Source of the DNA: Gammaproteobacteria bacterium
Lineage (GTDB): Bacteria; Pseudomonadota; Gammaproteobacteria; Steroidobacterales; Steroidobacteraceae
Direction: 5' to 3'
Assembly: GCA_003156695.1 (NCBI GenBank)
Contig: PMHN01000186.1
Coordinates: 1-14,876 of the forward strand
Length of the DNA stretch: 14,876 nucleotides
The notes below the pieces were generated by a model. The model worked only from the letters and a program-made list of their open reading frames with translations. It made no database searches and was not told the origin of the DNA. This document shows, piece after piece, positions 4,798 to 12,809 of this stretch. A program made the position numbers and the translations under genes. Numbering within the stretch: position 1 is the first letter of the stretch; every line of letters starts with the position of its first letter.

Positions 4798-7398
4798 CTA
4801 GAAACGCTGTGCGAACTTGATGCCGATAGTCAGCGGCTGCGCCGGGATGATGTACACCTGGTTGTCGGCAACCGGATTGGTCTGGCTGAAACGCGACAGT
4901 TGCGCCCGCTTGTCCGTTGCGTTGCTCACGTACAGCTGCACATTGGTGTTGTCGCGATCGAAGCCGGCCGCCAGATCCAGCAGCCCGTAGGCCGGCTGCA
5001 TGCCGAGGATGTCAGTCACGTCCGCTCGCAGCTGCGGCGCCGTCTGGGTCTGGTAGACATACGAGGCCTGCGCGAACGGTGCAAATTCCTTTATCGCACC
5101 GAAGGTGTAGCGCGCGACGATGTTGCCCTTGAACTTCGGCACGACCGGCAGGTTGGTGCCCGCCGGCGCCAGTGGCCCGACCCACTGGCCGCCAGGCAGG
5201 AACGGCTCGGGAGTGACCAGGTTCGCACAGCTCGTCACGCCTGAGATCCCGCAATAATTCGTGGTGAGCACCGGATCAAGCAGGGTGAGGTTGCTGGTGA
5301 GCAGCAGGTGATCGGTTGCCACCCATTGCAGCTCGTTCTCGAGGCCCTTGATGCGCGCGTCGCCGCCGTTGGCGATGGCCGTGATGCTCGGGGGCACGAG
5401 GAAGGAGAACTGGAAGTTCTTCCAGTCCTCCCAGAACAACGCGCCATTCCAGCGCAGGCGACGGTCGAGCCACTGCGTCTTCCAGCCAATCTCGTAGTTC
5501 GTCAGATAGTCCGCCGCGTACGGCGGCGCCCCGCTCACGCGGTTAACGCCACCGGGTCGGAAACCCTTTGAGTAGGTGGCGTAGAGCATGCGGTCCGGCG
5601 TGAGCTTGTAAGTCAGATTGACTCTGGGAACCGTGCCGTCGCCGCTGACGGAGGTGTTGAGATCGGTGCAGGGCGCGAACTTGGTCGAGGGTGGAGCAGG
5701 ACAGGGGCTGCCAAGAACGGGGTAAGCGGGGGAGGAACCAAAGAACCCCAGGAGCGAATTGTCGTATCTGTAATAGCGCTCGCCCCCGGTAAGCGCCCAC
5801 TGCGCGTTGATATCCCAGGTGACCTGCGCGAACGCTGCCTGGTCGCGGTCGACCCGCTGCTCGTCGGTCAGCCAGATTGCGCCCGGGAAGCCGGGAACCG
5901 AAATCGAGTCGGCAAATGCGTTGGGACCGGGAACTGGCGGCGAGTACACACTCGTGTAGCCGTACCCCGGCATGGTGTAGAGCTGCCAGATATCGTGCAG
6001 CTGGCGCTGGATGAAAAGACCCACGGTCGCCCGGACCGGCTCATCCGCAGGCGTCGACACGCGCAACTCGTGACTCCACTTCTCGAAGTAGCCGCCGTCA
6101 ATGACGAACTCCTCGGGCATGATCGGCTTGCCGTTGTTGCCGACCCAGTTGACCCCCGAGCCGTATACCCGATCATAGAACTCCGAGTAGTCGCTGTAGT
6201 CGGCGACCGCGTGTGAGGTGCGCTTCATGTAACCCGTCGCGTACACCAGGTCGAAGTTGCTGATCTTGCCCTCCACGGTGAGTGCGGTCTGGTACCAGGA
6301 ATCCTCCGAGTTCTCCGGGCCGAAATGCACCACTTGCAGGTCGCCGACGCCGGGGTCGTAGCCGAAGAAGCCTTCAGTGGTAAGATCCTGGGCCATGATG
6401 GTGGGCGTTACCGTCCAGTTGTCGCCGACGTCGATCTTGAGCGCCCCGCGACCGCCTTTGGTGTCGACCGTGTTGTAGTCATTCTTCAGCCACGCCGCGT
6501 TTGTGATCGCACCTGCGCCGATCACGCCCACCGTCGGGCAGGGTAACGGCGTGGGATAGTTGGCATTGGACGCGTCATTCTGGCCGCTCCAGGTCGGGAA
6601 CGTGCGCACGCCGTTGACGATGCAGGCGTTGAGGTTGGTGCCGGCCACGTTGCTGATATACCCGCCGTCGTGCTCATCCCATCCCACCAGACGTATGGCG
6701 GCAAAAGAGGACAGCGGAATGTTGACGAAGCCCTCGGCCTCGTAGCCGGCGCCGCCGTGGTCGATATCGTTGCCCTGCAGGTCGTAACCCGCCGCGAATT
6801 TTGTCGGGTCGGGTTTGTTACTGATGATGCGGACGGTGCCGGATTCGGAACTCGCCCCGAACAGCGTGCCCTGGGGTCCCTCCAGCACCTCGATGCGCTG
6901 CACGTCATAAATATGAACGTCGACGGTGCCGTCGATGGTGGTGACCGGCTGCTCATCGAGATAGACACCAACGCTTGGCTGCGAGCCGGAGTGATTGCCG
7001 TCACCGCCGCTCACCACGCCGCGAATGTAGATATGCGAGCTGCCTGGCTGGCCGTTGCCGCCCTCGCCCTGGCCGCGCACATAAGAAATGCTGGGTGAGT
7101 ACTTGACGTAGTCATCGAGATTGACGATGCCGAGTTCGTCAAGCGTCTGGGTATTGAACACCTGGACGCTGATCGGTACGTCCTGCAGGTTCTCAACGCG
7201 CTTCTGCGCGGTCACCACGACCTCCTGCAGACTGCTGCTCTCGGCGGCGTTTGCCGCGGCTTCCGCCCCGGCGTCGGACGCATACGCCGCTGGCACGCTC
7301 ACCAGTAGCGCCACCGCAACAGGCACGCTGCGCCTGCAAAGCACCGGACGCCCGCGCGCCTGTTGGCGCGCCAGTTTCCGTCGTCGACTACGTGTCAT
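4798..7398 (-). CDS. TonB-dependent receptor
   Basis: An 866-aa outer-membrane active transporter. The ATG has GGAAGG 7 nt upstream. The first 25 residues are unusually Arg-rich, followed by a hydrophobic core ending in AYA (about residue 40). A TonB box-like QEVVVTA (58-64) leads into the plug domain (about 70-195), whose end carries the diagnostic RIEVLEGPQGTLFGASS and TVRIISNKP. The remaining roughly 650 residues form the 22-stranded barrel, which ends in KFAQRF with terminal Phe. There is no N-terminal FecA-type signalling domain and no FecR/sigma pair nearby, so it is a transporter only. This family is expanded in bacteria using diverse organics as well as siderophores; the substrate cannot be read from sequence. 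The TPR-sulfotransferase upstream and hydrolase downstream share its strand. Confidence 0.95.
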   Translation of the reverse strand: MTRSRRRKLARQQARGRPVLCRRSVPVAVALLVSVPAAYASDAGAEAAANAAESSSLQEVVVTAQKRVENLQDVPISVQVFNTQTLDELGIVNLDDYVKYSPSISYVRGQGEGGNGQPGSSHIYIRGVVSGGDGNHSGSQPSVGVYLDEQPVTTIDGTVDVHIYDVQRIEVLEGPQGTLFGASSESGTVRIISNKPDPTKFAAGYDLQGNDIDHGGAGYEAEGFVNIPLSSFAAIRLVGWDEHDGGYISNVAGTNLNACIVNGVRTFPTWSGQNDASNANYPTPLPCPTVGVIGAGAITNAAWLKNDYNTVDTKGGRGALKIDVGDNWTVTPTIMAQDLTTEGFFGYDPGVGDLQVVHFGPENSEDSWYQTALTVEGKISNFDLVYATGYMKRTSHAVADYSDYSEFYDRVYGSGVNWVGNNGKPIMPEEFVIDGGYFEKWSHELRVSTPADEPVRATVGLFIQRQLHDIWQLYTMPGYGYTSVYSPPVPGPNAFADSISVPGFPGAIWLTDEQRVDRDQAAFAQVTWDINAQWALTGGERYYRYDNSLLGFFGSSPAYPVLGSPCPAPPSTKFAPCTDLNTSVSGDGTVPRVNLTYKLTPDRMLYATYSKGFRPGGVNRVSGAPPYAADYLTNYEIGWKTQWLDRRLRWNGALFWEDWKNFQFSFLVPPSITAIANGGDARIKGLENELQWVATDHLLLTSNLTLLDPVLTTNYCGISGVTSCANLVTPEPFLPGGQWVGPLAPAGTNLPVVPKFKGNIVARYTFGAIKEFAPFAQASYVYQTQTAPQLRADVTDILGMQPAYGLLDLAAGFDRDNTNVQLYVSNATDKRAQLSRFSQTNPVADNQVYIIPAQPLTIGIKFAQRF

Positions 7399-7498
7399 GG
7401 CTGAGCCTTCCGCTTGTTATTGCTTGTGGCGATCCCGCCGCATCCCCTGCGGACAAGCCTACTCGAAGCCGCTCGATTTTCAAGATGGGATTGGATGC

Positions 7499-9529
7499 TC
7501 ACAACGAGCGCGGCAGGTGCGGATACGCGTCGAGCACCGGGCCCAGCGCCGTCTTCAGCGGACCGAGCCAGGGTTCGTAGTGTCGCCAGTGTTCAAGCGC
7601 GTCGCCGAAGATGGGTTGCCGCACCTGCTCGGAGCTCGCGGTGCGCACGGCGCGCTCGTTCTCGTAGAACCGCAGGCACTGCGCCTCGAAGGGCAGCCCG
7701 CAATGCTCGAGCAGCGCCCGCACCTGCGCCTCCGTGTCGGTCACCACGGCTTCGTAGAACACGCGGTGCACGCGCCCCGGCAGCACGGCATCGAAATGGG
7801 CCATCAGCTGCACGTAGTCACGATAGTAATGACCGAGATCGCCGAGCGCGTAGGTGAAGTTCTGGCCGCGCGCGAAGTGCTGCTTGAAGCAGGAGAAGCC
7901 GCAGCCGAGCGGGTGGCGCCGGGCGTCGATGATCTTCGCATTGGGCAGGATCAATTGAATGAAGCCGACATACAGGCAGTTGTTTGGCATCTTGTCCACG
8001 AAGAACGGTGCCGAGCTCCTGCGCATGAGCCGCGTGCGCGCCAGGTAGCGCTCGCCCAGCTCACGCAGCTGCTCCCGGTCAAGCGCAGCGACGGAGGCAA
8101 GAAAGGCGCCGTCCGCGTCCGCATCCGCGTCCGTACCGCCCTGGGCGATCTGCCGGGCGATCAGCGGGATGTCCGGCAGCTCCATGGTGCCTTCGACGCC
8201 GGAGTGACTGGCTAGAATCTGCTCGATCAGCGTCGATCCGGAGCGCGGCAGCCCGACGACGAAAATCGGGTCGGCGCTTTGCGCGCCGGCCGCGGCGCGC
8301 GCGGCAAAAAACTCGCCGGTGAACAGCGCCTGCGAGCGGCGTACGAAGGCCGAGTTCACCTCGGCGCTGTAGGGCTGTAGCGCCCGACGCAGCGCGTTGC
8401 CTTGCGCGTAATGGGCGAACGACTCCTCGTACACGCCCCGCTCCTCCAGCGCCGTGCCGAGCGCAAATTCGAAGTGCAGCCGGTCCTCATCCGCGAGCGG
8501 CCCGCGCGCCAGCGCGGCGCGCAGCGCGCCCACGTCGCCTTCCGAGAAATGAAACGTCTTGAGGTTGGCGAGACTCCACCACGCCTCGCCAAGCGTCGCC
8601 TCGAGCGCGATCGCACGCCGGTAGGCCGCAACGCTGTCCGCCTGCTGTCCGGCTGTCTTCAGCGCATGCCCGTAGCTCAGCCACACCTTCGGCTGCTGCG
8701 GAAACTCCCTGAGCACGCTCTCGTAGGTGCGCATCGAGGCGCCGTAGTCACCGAGATGGGCGAGCACCGCGGCGTGCAGGTTGCGATAGCCGGGGTTACG
8801 CGGCTCCCTGGCGAGCAGCCGCTCGACCTGCGGCAGCGCCAGATCCGCCTTGCCCTGGCGGTTGAGCACCATGGCATAGTTGTGGCGCGCTGCATCGAAG
8901 CTCGGCGCGAGCTCGAGGCAGCGTTCGAGCAGCTGCTGCGCATCCTGGTAGCGGCGCAGCCGCGCGGCAACCTCCGCCAGCATACGCAGCGCCGCGACGT
9001 CGGTCGGGTAGGCCTTGAGGTGAGTGCGCAGGCACGCCTCTGCGAGCGGCAGGTCGTTTTTGACGAGCGCACTGGCGGCTTGCGCCAGGCGCGGGTCGCC
9101 TGTTGCTGCCTTGAGGAAGTGCGCCCGCGCGTCATCCGCCCCGTGCGAATCGCCCTGCGCATCCAGCTGATCGGCGAGCAGTCGCCAGGCGTCCGGCGAA
9201 TCCGCATGCAGCAGCAGCGCACGTCGAAACGCGGCGCACGCCTCGACGGGGCGTCCGGCCTCCCCGAGCGCGATTCCCAACTCCAGCTGCGCCGCTACGA
9301 GCCGCGGCTGTTGTCGCGCGAGCGGCGCCAGGACTTCGAGCGCCGCATGGGTCTGGCCGCTGATGCGCCGTGCCGCGCCGAGGATCAGCCGTGCACGTGG
9401 GTGTGCGGGAAATGATTTGAGGATCTCCAGCGCCTGCTCGGCGGCGAGCTGTGGATCCTTGCCGAGCAACCGCGTGGCGTGCGCCAGCGCCACCTCGAGG
9501 CTCCCAACCGGCTCCTCGGAATTACTCAA
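7499..9529 (-). CDS. TPR-repeat sulfotransferase
   Basis: TTG 9529 is chosen because AGGTGG lies exactly 6 nt before it; the protein is then 676 aa. Translation from ATG 9646 would add 39 residues with no family character and occupy the divergent promoter region. Residues 10-370 are TPR-type helical repeats (e.g. AWRLLADQLDAQGD, ALRMLAEVAARL, WLSYGHALKTAGQ, EAWWSLANLKT). The C-terminal sulfotransferase domain (about 420-676) carries the PAPS 5'-phosphosulfate loop GLPRSGST (426-433) and a 3'-phosphate motif RRHPLGCGFSCF (537-548). No signal peptide, so it acts in the cytoplasm, moving sulfate from PAPS to an unknown acceptor, perhaps a peptide or glycan held by the TPRs. The family is repeatedly found beside TonB receptors. 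No PAPS-synthesis gene is visible. Confidence 0.9.
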   Translation of the reverse strand: MSNSEEPVGSLEVALAHATRLLGKDPQLAAEQALEILKSFPAHPRARLILGAARRISGQTHAALEVLAPLARQQPRLVAAQLELGIALGEAGRPVEACAAFRRALLLHADSPDAWRLLADQLDAQGDSHGADDARAHFLKAATGDPRLAQAASALVKNDLPLAEACLRTHLKAYPTDVAALRMLAEVAARLRRYQDAQQLLERCLELAPSFDAARHNYAMVLNRQGKADLALPQVERLLAREPRNPGYRNLHAAVLAHLGDYGASMRTYESVLREFPQQPKVWLSYGHALKTAGQQADSVAAYRRAIALEATLGEAWWSLANLKTFHFSEGDVGALRAALARGPLADEDRLHFEFALGTALEERGVYEESFAHYAQGNALRRALQPYSAEVNSAFVRRSQALFTGEFFAARAAAGAQSADPIFVVGLPRSGSTLIEQILASHSGVEGTMELPDIPLIARQIAQGGTDADADADGAFLASVAALDREQLRELGERYLARTRLMRRSSAPFFVDKMPNNCLYVGFIQLILPNAKIIDARRHPLGCGFSCFKQHFARGQNFTYALGDLGHYYRDYVQLMAHFDAVLPGRVHRVFYEAVVTDTEAQVRALLEHCGLPFEAQCLRFYENERAVRTASSEQVRQPIFGDALEHWRHYEPWLGPLKTALGPVLDAYPHLPRSL
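8111..8134 (-). repeat. Hexamer repeat encoding an Asp-Ala run in the sulfotransferase
   Basis: Four tandem hexamers (GTCCGC, GTCCGC, ATCCGC, GTCCGT on the + strand) encode (Asp-Ala) repeats at residues about 467-473, in a loop between the PAPS motifs. Length change here would stay in frame. Confidence 0.7.
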
Positions 9530-9535
9530 TCGTCG

Positions 9536-9541
9536 CCACCT
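9536..9541 (-). promoter_or_regulatory. Ribosome binding site deciding a TTG start (sulfotransferase)
   Basis: AGGTGG on the - strand sits 6 nt before TTG 9529, the point at which family-like sequence begins. No such match precedes the longer ATG start at 9646. Confidence 0.55.
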
Positions 9542-9669
9542 GCATAGGAGCCGATCGTAGGGCAACTGCGCCTGCGGCGGGTAGCACCGGTCCGAAGCTG
9601 CCGCCGCCTGCAGCCCCCAGTAAGAGAGATGGGCTTTGCAGTGCAATTACGGCACATTGGCGTCTTTCC

Positions 9670-9674
9670 GGGAG
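9670..9674 (+). promoter_or_regulatory. Ribosome binding site deciding a TTG start (fsr)
   Basis: GGGAG lies 6 nt before TTG 9681. The in-frame TTG codons at 9636 and 9657 lack a comparable site and would add residues not expected at the N-terminus of this transporter family. Confidence 0.55.
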
Positions 9675-9680
9675 CCTGAG

Positions 9681-10934
9681 TTGAGCGAAACCGTACCCGC
9701 CCAAGCCACCCCCTTGAGCCGCATTGGCGCAGCCGGGGGCACCGCCGTCAGCATTCTCGTGGCCATCAGCTTCTGCCATCTGCTCAACGACATGATGCAG
9801 TCGCTCCTGCCGGCGCTGTACCCGATGATCAAGAGCTCGTATCACCTCACTTTCGGTCAGGTGGGACTGCTGACGTTCACCTTCCAGTTCACCGCGTCGC
9901 TCCTGCAGCCACTGGTGGGGGCGATGGCCGACCGCCGCCCCCGGCCTTATTCACTCGCGGTCGGCATGGGTTTCACTCTGGTGGGACTGGTACTGCTCGC
10001 ATTCGCCGGCAGCTACGCGCTGCTGCTCATCGCCGCGGGGCTCATCGGCACCGGCTCCTCGGTGTTCCATCCCGAATCCTCGCGCGTCGCCCGCATGGCC
10101 TCCGGCGGCAAGCATGGGCTGGCGCAGTCGGTGTTCCAGGTCGGCGGCAACTTCGGCACCTCCGCGGGCCCCCTGCTCGCCGCCTTCATCGTGCTGCCGC
10201 ACGGGCAGTCGAGCGTGGCGTGGTTCTCACTCGCGGCAATGCTCGGCATGTTTGTCCTTTTCCACGTCGGCCACTGGTACAAGGCGCACGGGATCAAGCG
10301 CCTGAAGGCTGCCGCGGGCCACTTGCGTTCCACCGTGCCGCGCCGCCAGGTCATCACGAGCGTCACGGTGCTGATGGCGCTGATATTTTCCAAGTACGTG
10401 TATCTTGCGAGCATCACCAGCTACTACACGTTCTATCTCATCGGGCATTTTCACGTGTCGGTGCGCAGCGCGCAGCTGCACCTGTTCCTGTTCCTGGCGT
10501 CCGCAGCGGTTGGTGGCTTCGTCGGCGGCCCGCTGGGAGATCGCCTCGGAGCCAAGTACATCATCTGGGGATCGATCCTGGGCGTGCTGCCTTTCACCCT
10601 GGCTCTGCCGTACGTCAATCTCTTCTGGACCGCAGTGCTCACCATACCCATCGGGCTGATCCTCTCGTCGGCGTTTCCCGCGATCATCGTCTACGCCCAG
10701 GACCTGATGCCCGGGCGTACCGGCACGGTGGCGGGGCTGTTTTTCGGTCTGGCATTCGGCATGGGCAGTGTCGGCGCCGCCGTGCTCGGCAAGCTCGCGG
10801 ACGATATTGGCATCGACCGCATCTACCAGATCTGCGCGTTCCTGCCGCTGATCGGGCTGCTGGCCGCATTCCTGCCGAATGTTCACAAGACTCACGCGGC
10901 GGGCGCGGCTTCACAGGCTGCGGCTGCCGGTTAG
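9681..10934 (+). CDS. fsr: Fsr-type MFS exporter (fosmidomycin resistance family)
   Basis: A 417-aa inner-membrane transporter with about 12 hydrophobic segments, close to the 406 aa of E. coli Fsr. Sequence landmarks match Fsr closely: HLLNDMMQSLLPALYP (33-48), the MFS loop 2-3 motif in GAMADRRPRPYSL (80-92), the exceptionally conserved GTGSSVFHPESSRVARMASGG (123-143, in part) and GLAQSVFQVGGNFG (146-159). Fsr exports fosmidomycin, a phosphonate inhibitor of DXP reductoisomerase, by drug:proton antiport; the natural substrate is unknown. The TTG start follows GGGAG. It is the first gene of a likely operon with a phosphoesterase (22-bp gap), a cupin and a GH17-like hydrolase. Those partners suggest a phospho- or sugar-linked substrate here, which is inference. 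Confidence 0.93.
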   Translation: MSETVPAQATPLSRIGAAGGTAVSILVAISFCHLLNDMMQSLLPALYPMIKSSYHLTFGQVGLLTFTFQFTASLLQPLVGAMADRRPRPYSLAVGMGFTLVGLVLLAFAGSYALLLIAAGLIGTGSSVFHPESSRVARMASGGKHGLAQSVFQVGGNFGTSAGPLLAAFIVLPHGQSSVAWFSLAAMLGMFVLFHVGHWYKAHGIKRLKAAAGHLRSTVPRRQVITSVTVLMALIFSKYVYLASITSYYTFYLIGHFHVSVRSAQLHLFLFLASAAVGGFVGGPLGDRLGAKYIIWGSILGVLPFTLALPYVNLFWTAVLTIPIGLILSSAFPAIIVYAQDLMPGRTGTVAGLFFGLAFGMGSVGAAVLGKLADDIGIDRIYQICAFLPLIGLLAAFLPNVHKTHAAGAASQAAAAG

Positions 10935-10956
10935 CGGCATTTGAAAGGCAGACACC

Positions 10957-12303
10957 ATGGCTGGTAGCAAGAGCCGCGAGCGCACGGGGGTACAGGTGCC
11001 GGTGCGACAGCTGCGACAACCGGTCTTCGCCCAGGCCGAGCCCACACCCGACCCGACTGTATTCCGCGTGCCACACGCCTCCGATGCGCCCGCCTACAAG
11101 CTCATCGACGAGCTCAACCGCGAGCACAAGATCGCGCCACTGCCCTTTCCTGCTCCGCGGGGCGTGCCGGAGCCACGGCTGACACTGACCGAGGTTCTGG
11201 GTGGCAATGCGGCCGCGACCAACAGGATCACGCGCAGCGGGCAGCTGGTGTTTCACGCGACCGGCGACTGCGGCAGCACGCGCGGGCCTGCAACCCAGAA
11301 CCAGGTGACCGACAAGATGCTCGGTGACTTTGAGGAAGCTTCCGCTGCGCAAGTGCCGCAGTTCAACCTGCTGCTGGGCGACATCGTCTACAGTTTTGGC
11401 GAGACGCAGTACTACTACGACCAGTTTTACGAGCCCTACCGCGACTATCCGGCGCCGGTCCTGGCGCTCGCCGGCAATCACGACGGCATGGTGTCACCGC
11501 TCGCGCATGCGGTGACGCTCGCCGCCTACCTGCGTAACTTCTGCTCGCAGGGCTTCGTGGTCACCCCGGAAGCCGGAGCCCTGTCGCGCACCGCGCAGAT
11601 CCAGCCCGGCGTATTCTTCACGTTCGACGCGCCGTTCGTGCGCGTCCTCGCCCTGTACAGCAATACCCTGGAAGACCCGGGCGTAATCGCCAACCGCACC
11701 ATCGGCACGTCGCAGCAGATTTACCTGCGTGCCGCGCTCACGCGCGTGAAGAGCGAAGGCTACTCGGGAGCGCTCATCATCGCCCACCACCATCCGCCCT
11801 ACACCGCCGGCGGCCGCCACGGCTGGAGCCTCGCCATGCAGGCGCAGATCGACAGCATCTGCAGCGCCGTCGGGGTATGGCCACACGCGGTGCTCTCCGG
11901 ACACGCGCATAACTACCAGCGTTTCACGCGCACCCGCCCGGGCGATCAGCAGATCCCGTACATCGTGTGCGGCAACGGCGGGCACAATCTCGTGCCGCTC
12001 ACCAAGGCTGGTGCTCCGGCGCTGCGGACCCCGCAGATCATCCAGGCGGCGAGCGCCGGCGCGGATCAGATTGTTTTCGAAAGCTACGATTGCCTGCACT
12101 ACGGCTACCTGCGCGTGCTCGTGACGGCGGCGCAGCTGCGCATCGAATATCACCCGGCCAGCGACGGCGCCGTTGCCAAGACGCCGGACGATTCCGTAAC
12201 CGTGGACCTGGCCGGACGCACGCTCGTGCAGCCGACCGCCAGCGACCTCGGCTGGCTGGCGGCACGGCGCGCCGTACGCCGCAGCGGCAAGCGCACCCGC
12301 TGA
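10957..12303 (+). CDS. Purple-acid-phosphatase-like metallophosphoesterase
   Basis: A 448-aa protein with ATG 10957 after AAAGG (8-nt spacer). The five metal-binding blocks of purple acid phosphatases are all present in order: GDCG (103-106), GDIVY (141-145), GNHD (173-176), AHHH (276-279) and GHAH (315-318). The first block is GDxG rather than the GDxH of most calcineurin-like enzymes, and the Tyr in GDxxY is the metal-ligating tyrosinate of the purple subgroup. So a dinuclear (Fe plus Fe, Zn or Mn) phosphomonoesterase or diesterase is expected. There is no signal peptide or fibronectin-like N-terminal domain, although the family is usually exported; residues 1-95 are an uncharacterised extension. 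The gene lies between the Fsr exporter (22 bp) and the cupin (14 bp). The substrate is unknown. Confidence 0.88.
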   Translation: MAGSKSRERTGVQVPVRQLRQPVFAQAEPTPDPTVFRVPHASDAPAYKLIDELNREHKIAPLPFPAPRGVPEPRLTLTEVLGGNAAATNRITRSGQLVFHATGDCGSTRGPATQNQVTDKMLGDFEEASAAQVPQFNLLLGDIVYSFGETQYYYDQFYEPYRDYPAPVLALAGNHDGMVSPLAHAVTLAAYLRNFCSQGFVVTPEAGALSRTAQIQPGVFFTFDAPFVRVLALYSNTLEDPGVIANRTIGTSQQIYLRAALTRVKSEGYSGALIIAHHHPPYTAGGRHGWSLAMQAQIDSICSAVGVWPHAVLSGHAHNYQRFTRTRPGDQQIPYIVCGNGGHNLVPLTKAGAPALRTPQIIQAASAGADQIVFESYDCLHYGYLRVLVTAAQLRIEYHPASDGAVAKTPDDSVTVDLAGRTLVQPTASDLGWLAARRAVRRSGKRTR

Positions 12304-12317
12304 GCGTGCGCTTCTAA

Positions 12318-12809
12318 GTGAAACTCCTGCCGCGTGCGCTCCTCGATGAACTCGCCGCCACCGCGGCTGCCAGCGCGCGCGGCCGCGCGCACCACAACAT
12401 CCACGCAACCGCAGATGATCTGGTGCAGCGCTTTATCGTCGTCGCACAACGCGATTCGTATTTCAGGCCGCACCGGCACGGCGCGCGTGCGGAACTCGCG
12501 CTGGTGCTGCGGGGCACACTCCAGATCGTGACCTTCGATGAGCACGGCTGGGTGAGCGCGCGTCACGAGGTGGGCGAGGGTACGGCAAACATGGCCTACG
12601 AAACCCCGCCGGCGACCTGGCATACCGTGATCCCAGCCGTCAACGGCGCGGCGTTCCTGGAGATCAAGCAGGGGCCTTACGATCCGGCGACCACATCCGA
12701 GTTCGCCGCCTGGGCTCCGTCCGAAGGCGCGCCGTCAGTGGCGCATTTCCAGCAGTGGCTGCGCAGCGCGCGGGCAGGTGAGGCACCCCCGCGCGCGGAG
12801 CCTGCATGA
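12318..12809 (+). CDS. WbuC-type cupin-fold metalloprotein
   Basis: A 163-aa cytoplasmic protein starting with GTG 14 bp after the phosphoesterase stop; no good ribosome binding site, so probably coupled. An N-terminal helix is followed by RAHHNIH (23-29), then the cupin metal set His52, His54 (PHRH), Glu59 and His102 (WHT). Next come EIKQGPY (115-121) and AAWAPSEG (130-137), both close to WbuC signatures. WbuC genes were first noted in O-antigen clusters and remain without an assigned reaction; metal-dependent sugar or small-molecule chemistry is plausible. The Pro/Ala-rich last 15 residues look dispensable. The stop overlaps the GH17 start by 4 bp (ATGA), strong evidence for co-expression with the next gene. 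Confidence 0.85.
   Translation: MKLLPRALLDELAATAAASARGRAHHNIHATADDLVQRFIVVAQRDSYFRPHRHGARAELALVLRGTLQIVTFDEHGWVSARHEVGEGTANMAYETPPATWHTVIPAVNGAAFLEIKQGPYDPATTSEFAAWAPSEGAPSVAHFQQWLRSARAGEAPPRAEPA

Larger units (their letters stand above)
9530..9680. promoter_or_regulatory. Divergent upstream region of the sulfotransferase and fsr operons
   Basis: These 151 bp separate two divergent start codons and must hold both promoters unless transcription enters from elsewhere. I see no convincing -35/-10 pair on either strand. The one marked structure is TTGCA-G-TGCAA (9636-9646), a 5+5 palindrome with a single central base, which could be a regulator half-site pair or chance. Confidence 0.45.

Noticed and set aside
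7456..7483. Possible sigma-70 promoter (TTGAAA, 16 bp, TAGGCT on the - strand) before the TonB-receptor gene
   Set aside because: The -35 is fair but the -10 matches only three of six bases and the spacer is 16; too weak to call, although a promoter in this 97-bp gap is plausible.
7121..8215. 364-codon open frame on the + strand across the receptor start and the sulfotransferase 3' end
   Set aside because: It spans two real genes and the gap between them, with no domain and no start signal; a shadow of high-GC codon use.
8402..9415. 337-codon open frame on the + strand inside the TPR region
   Set aside because: Arg/Leu-rich antisense of TPR repeats; the TPR and PAPS motifs prove the - strand frame.
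9530..9646. Longer ATG start (9646) for the sulfotransferase
   Set aside because: The added 39 residues look non-coding, lack a ribosome binding site and would occupy the shared promoter region.
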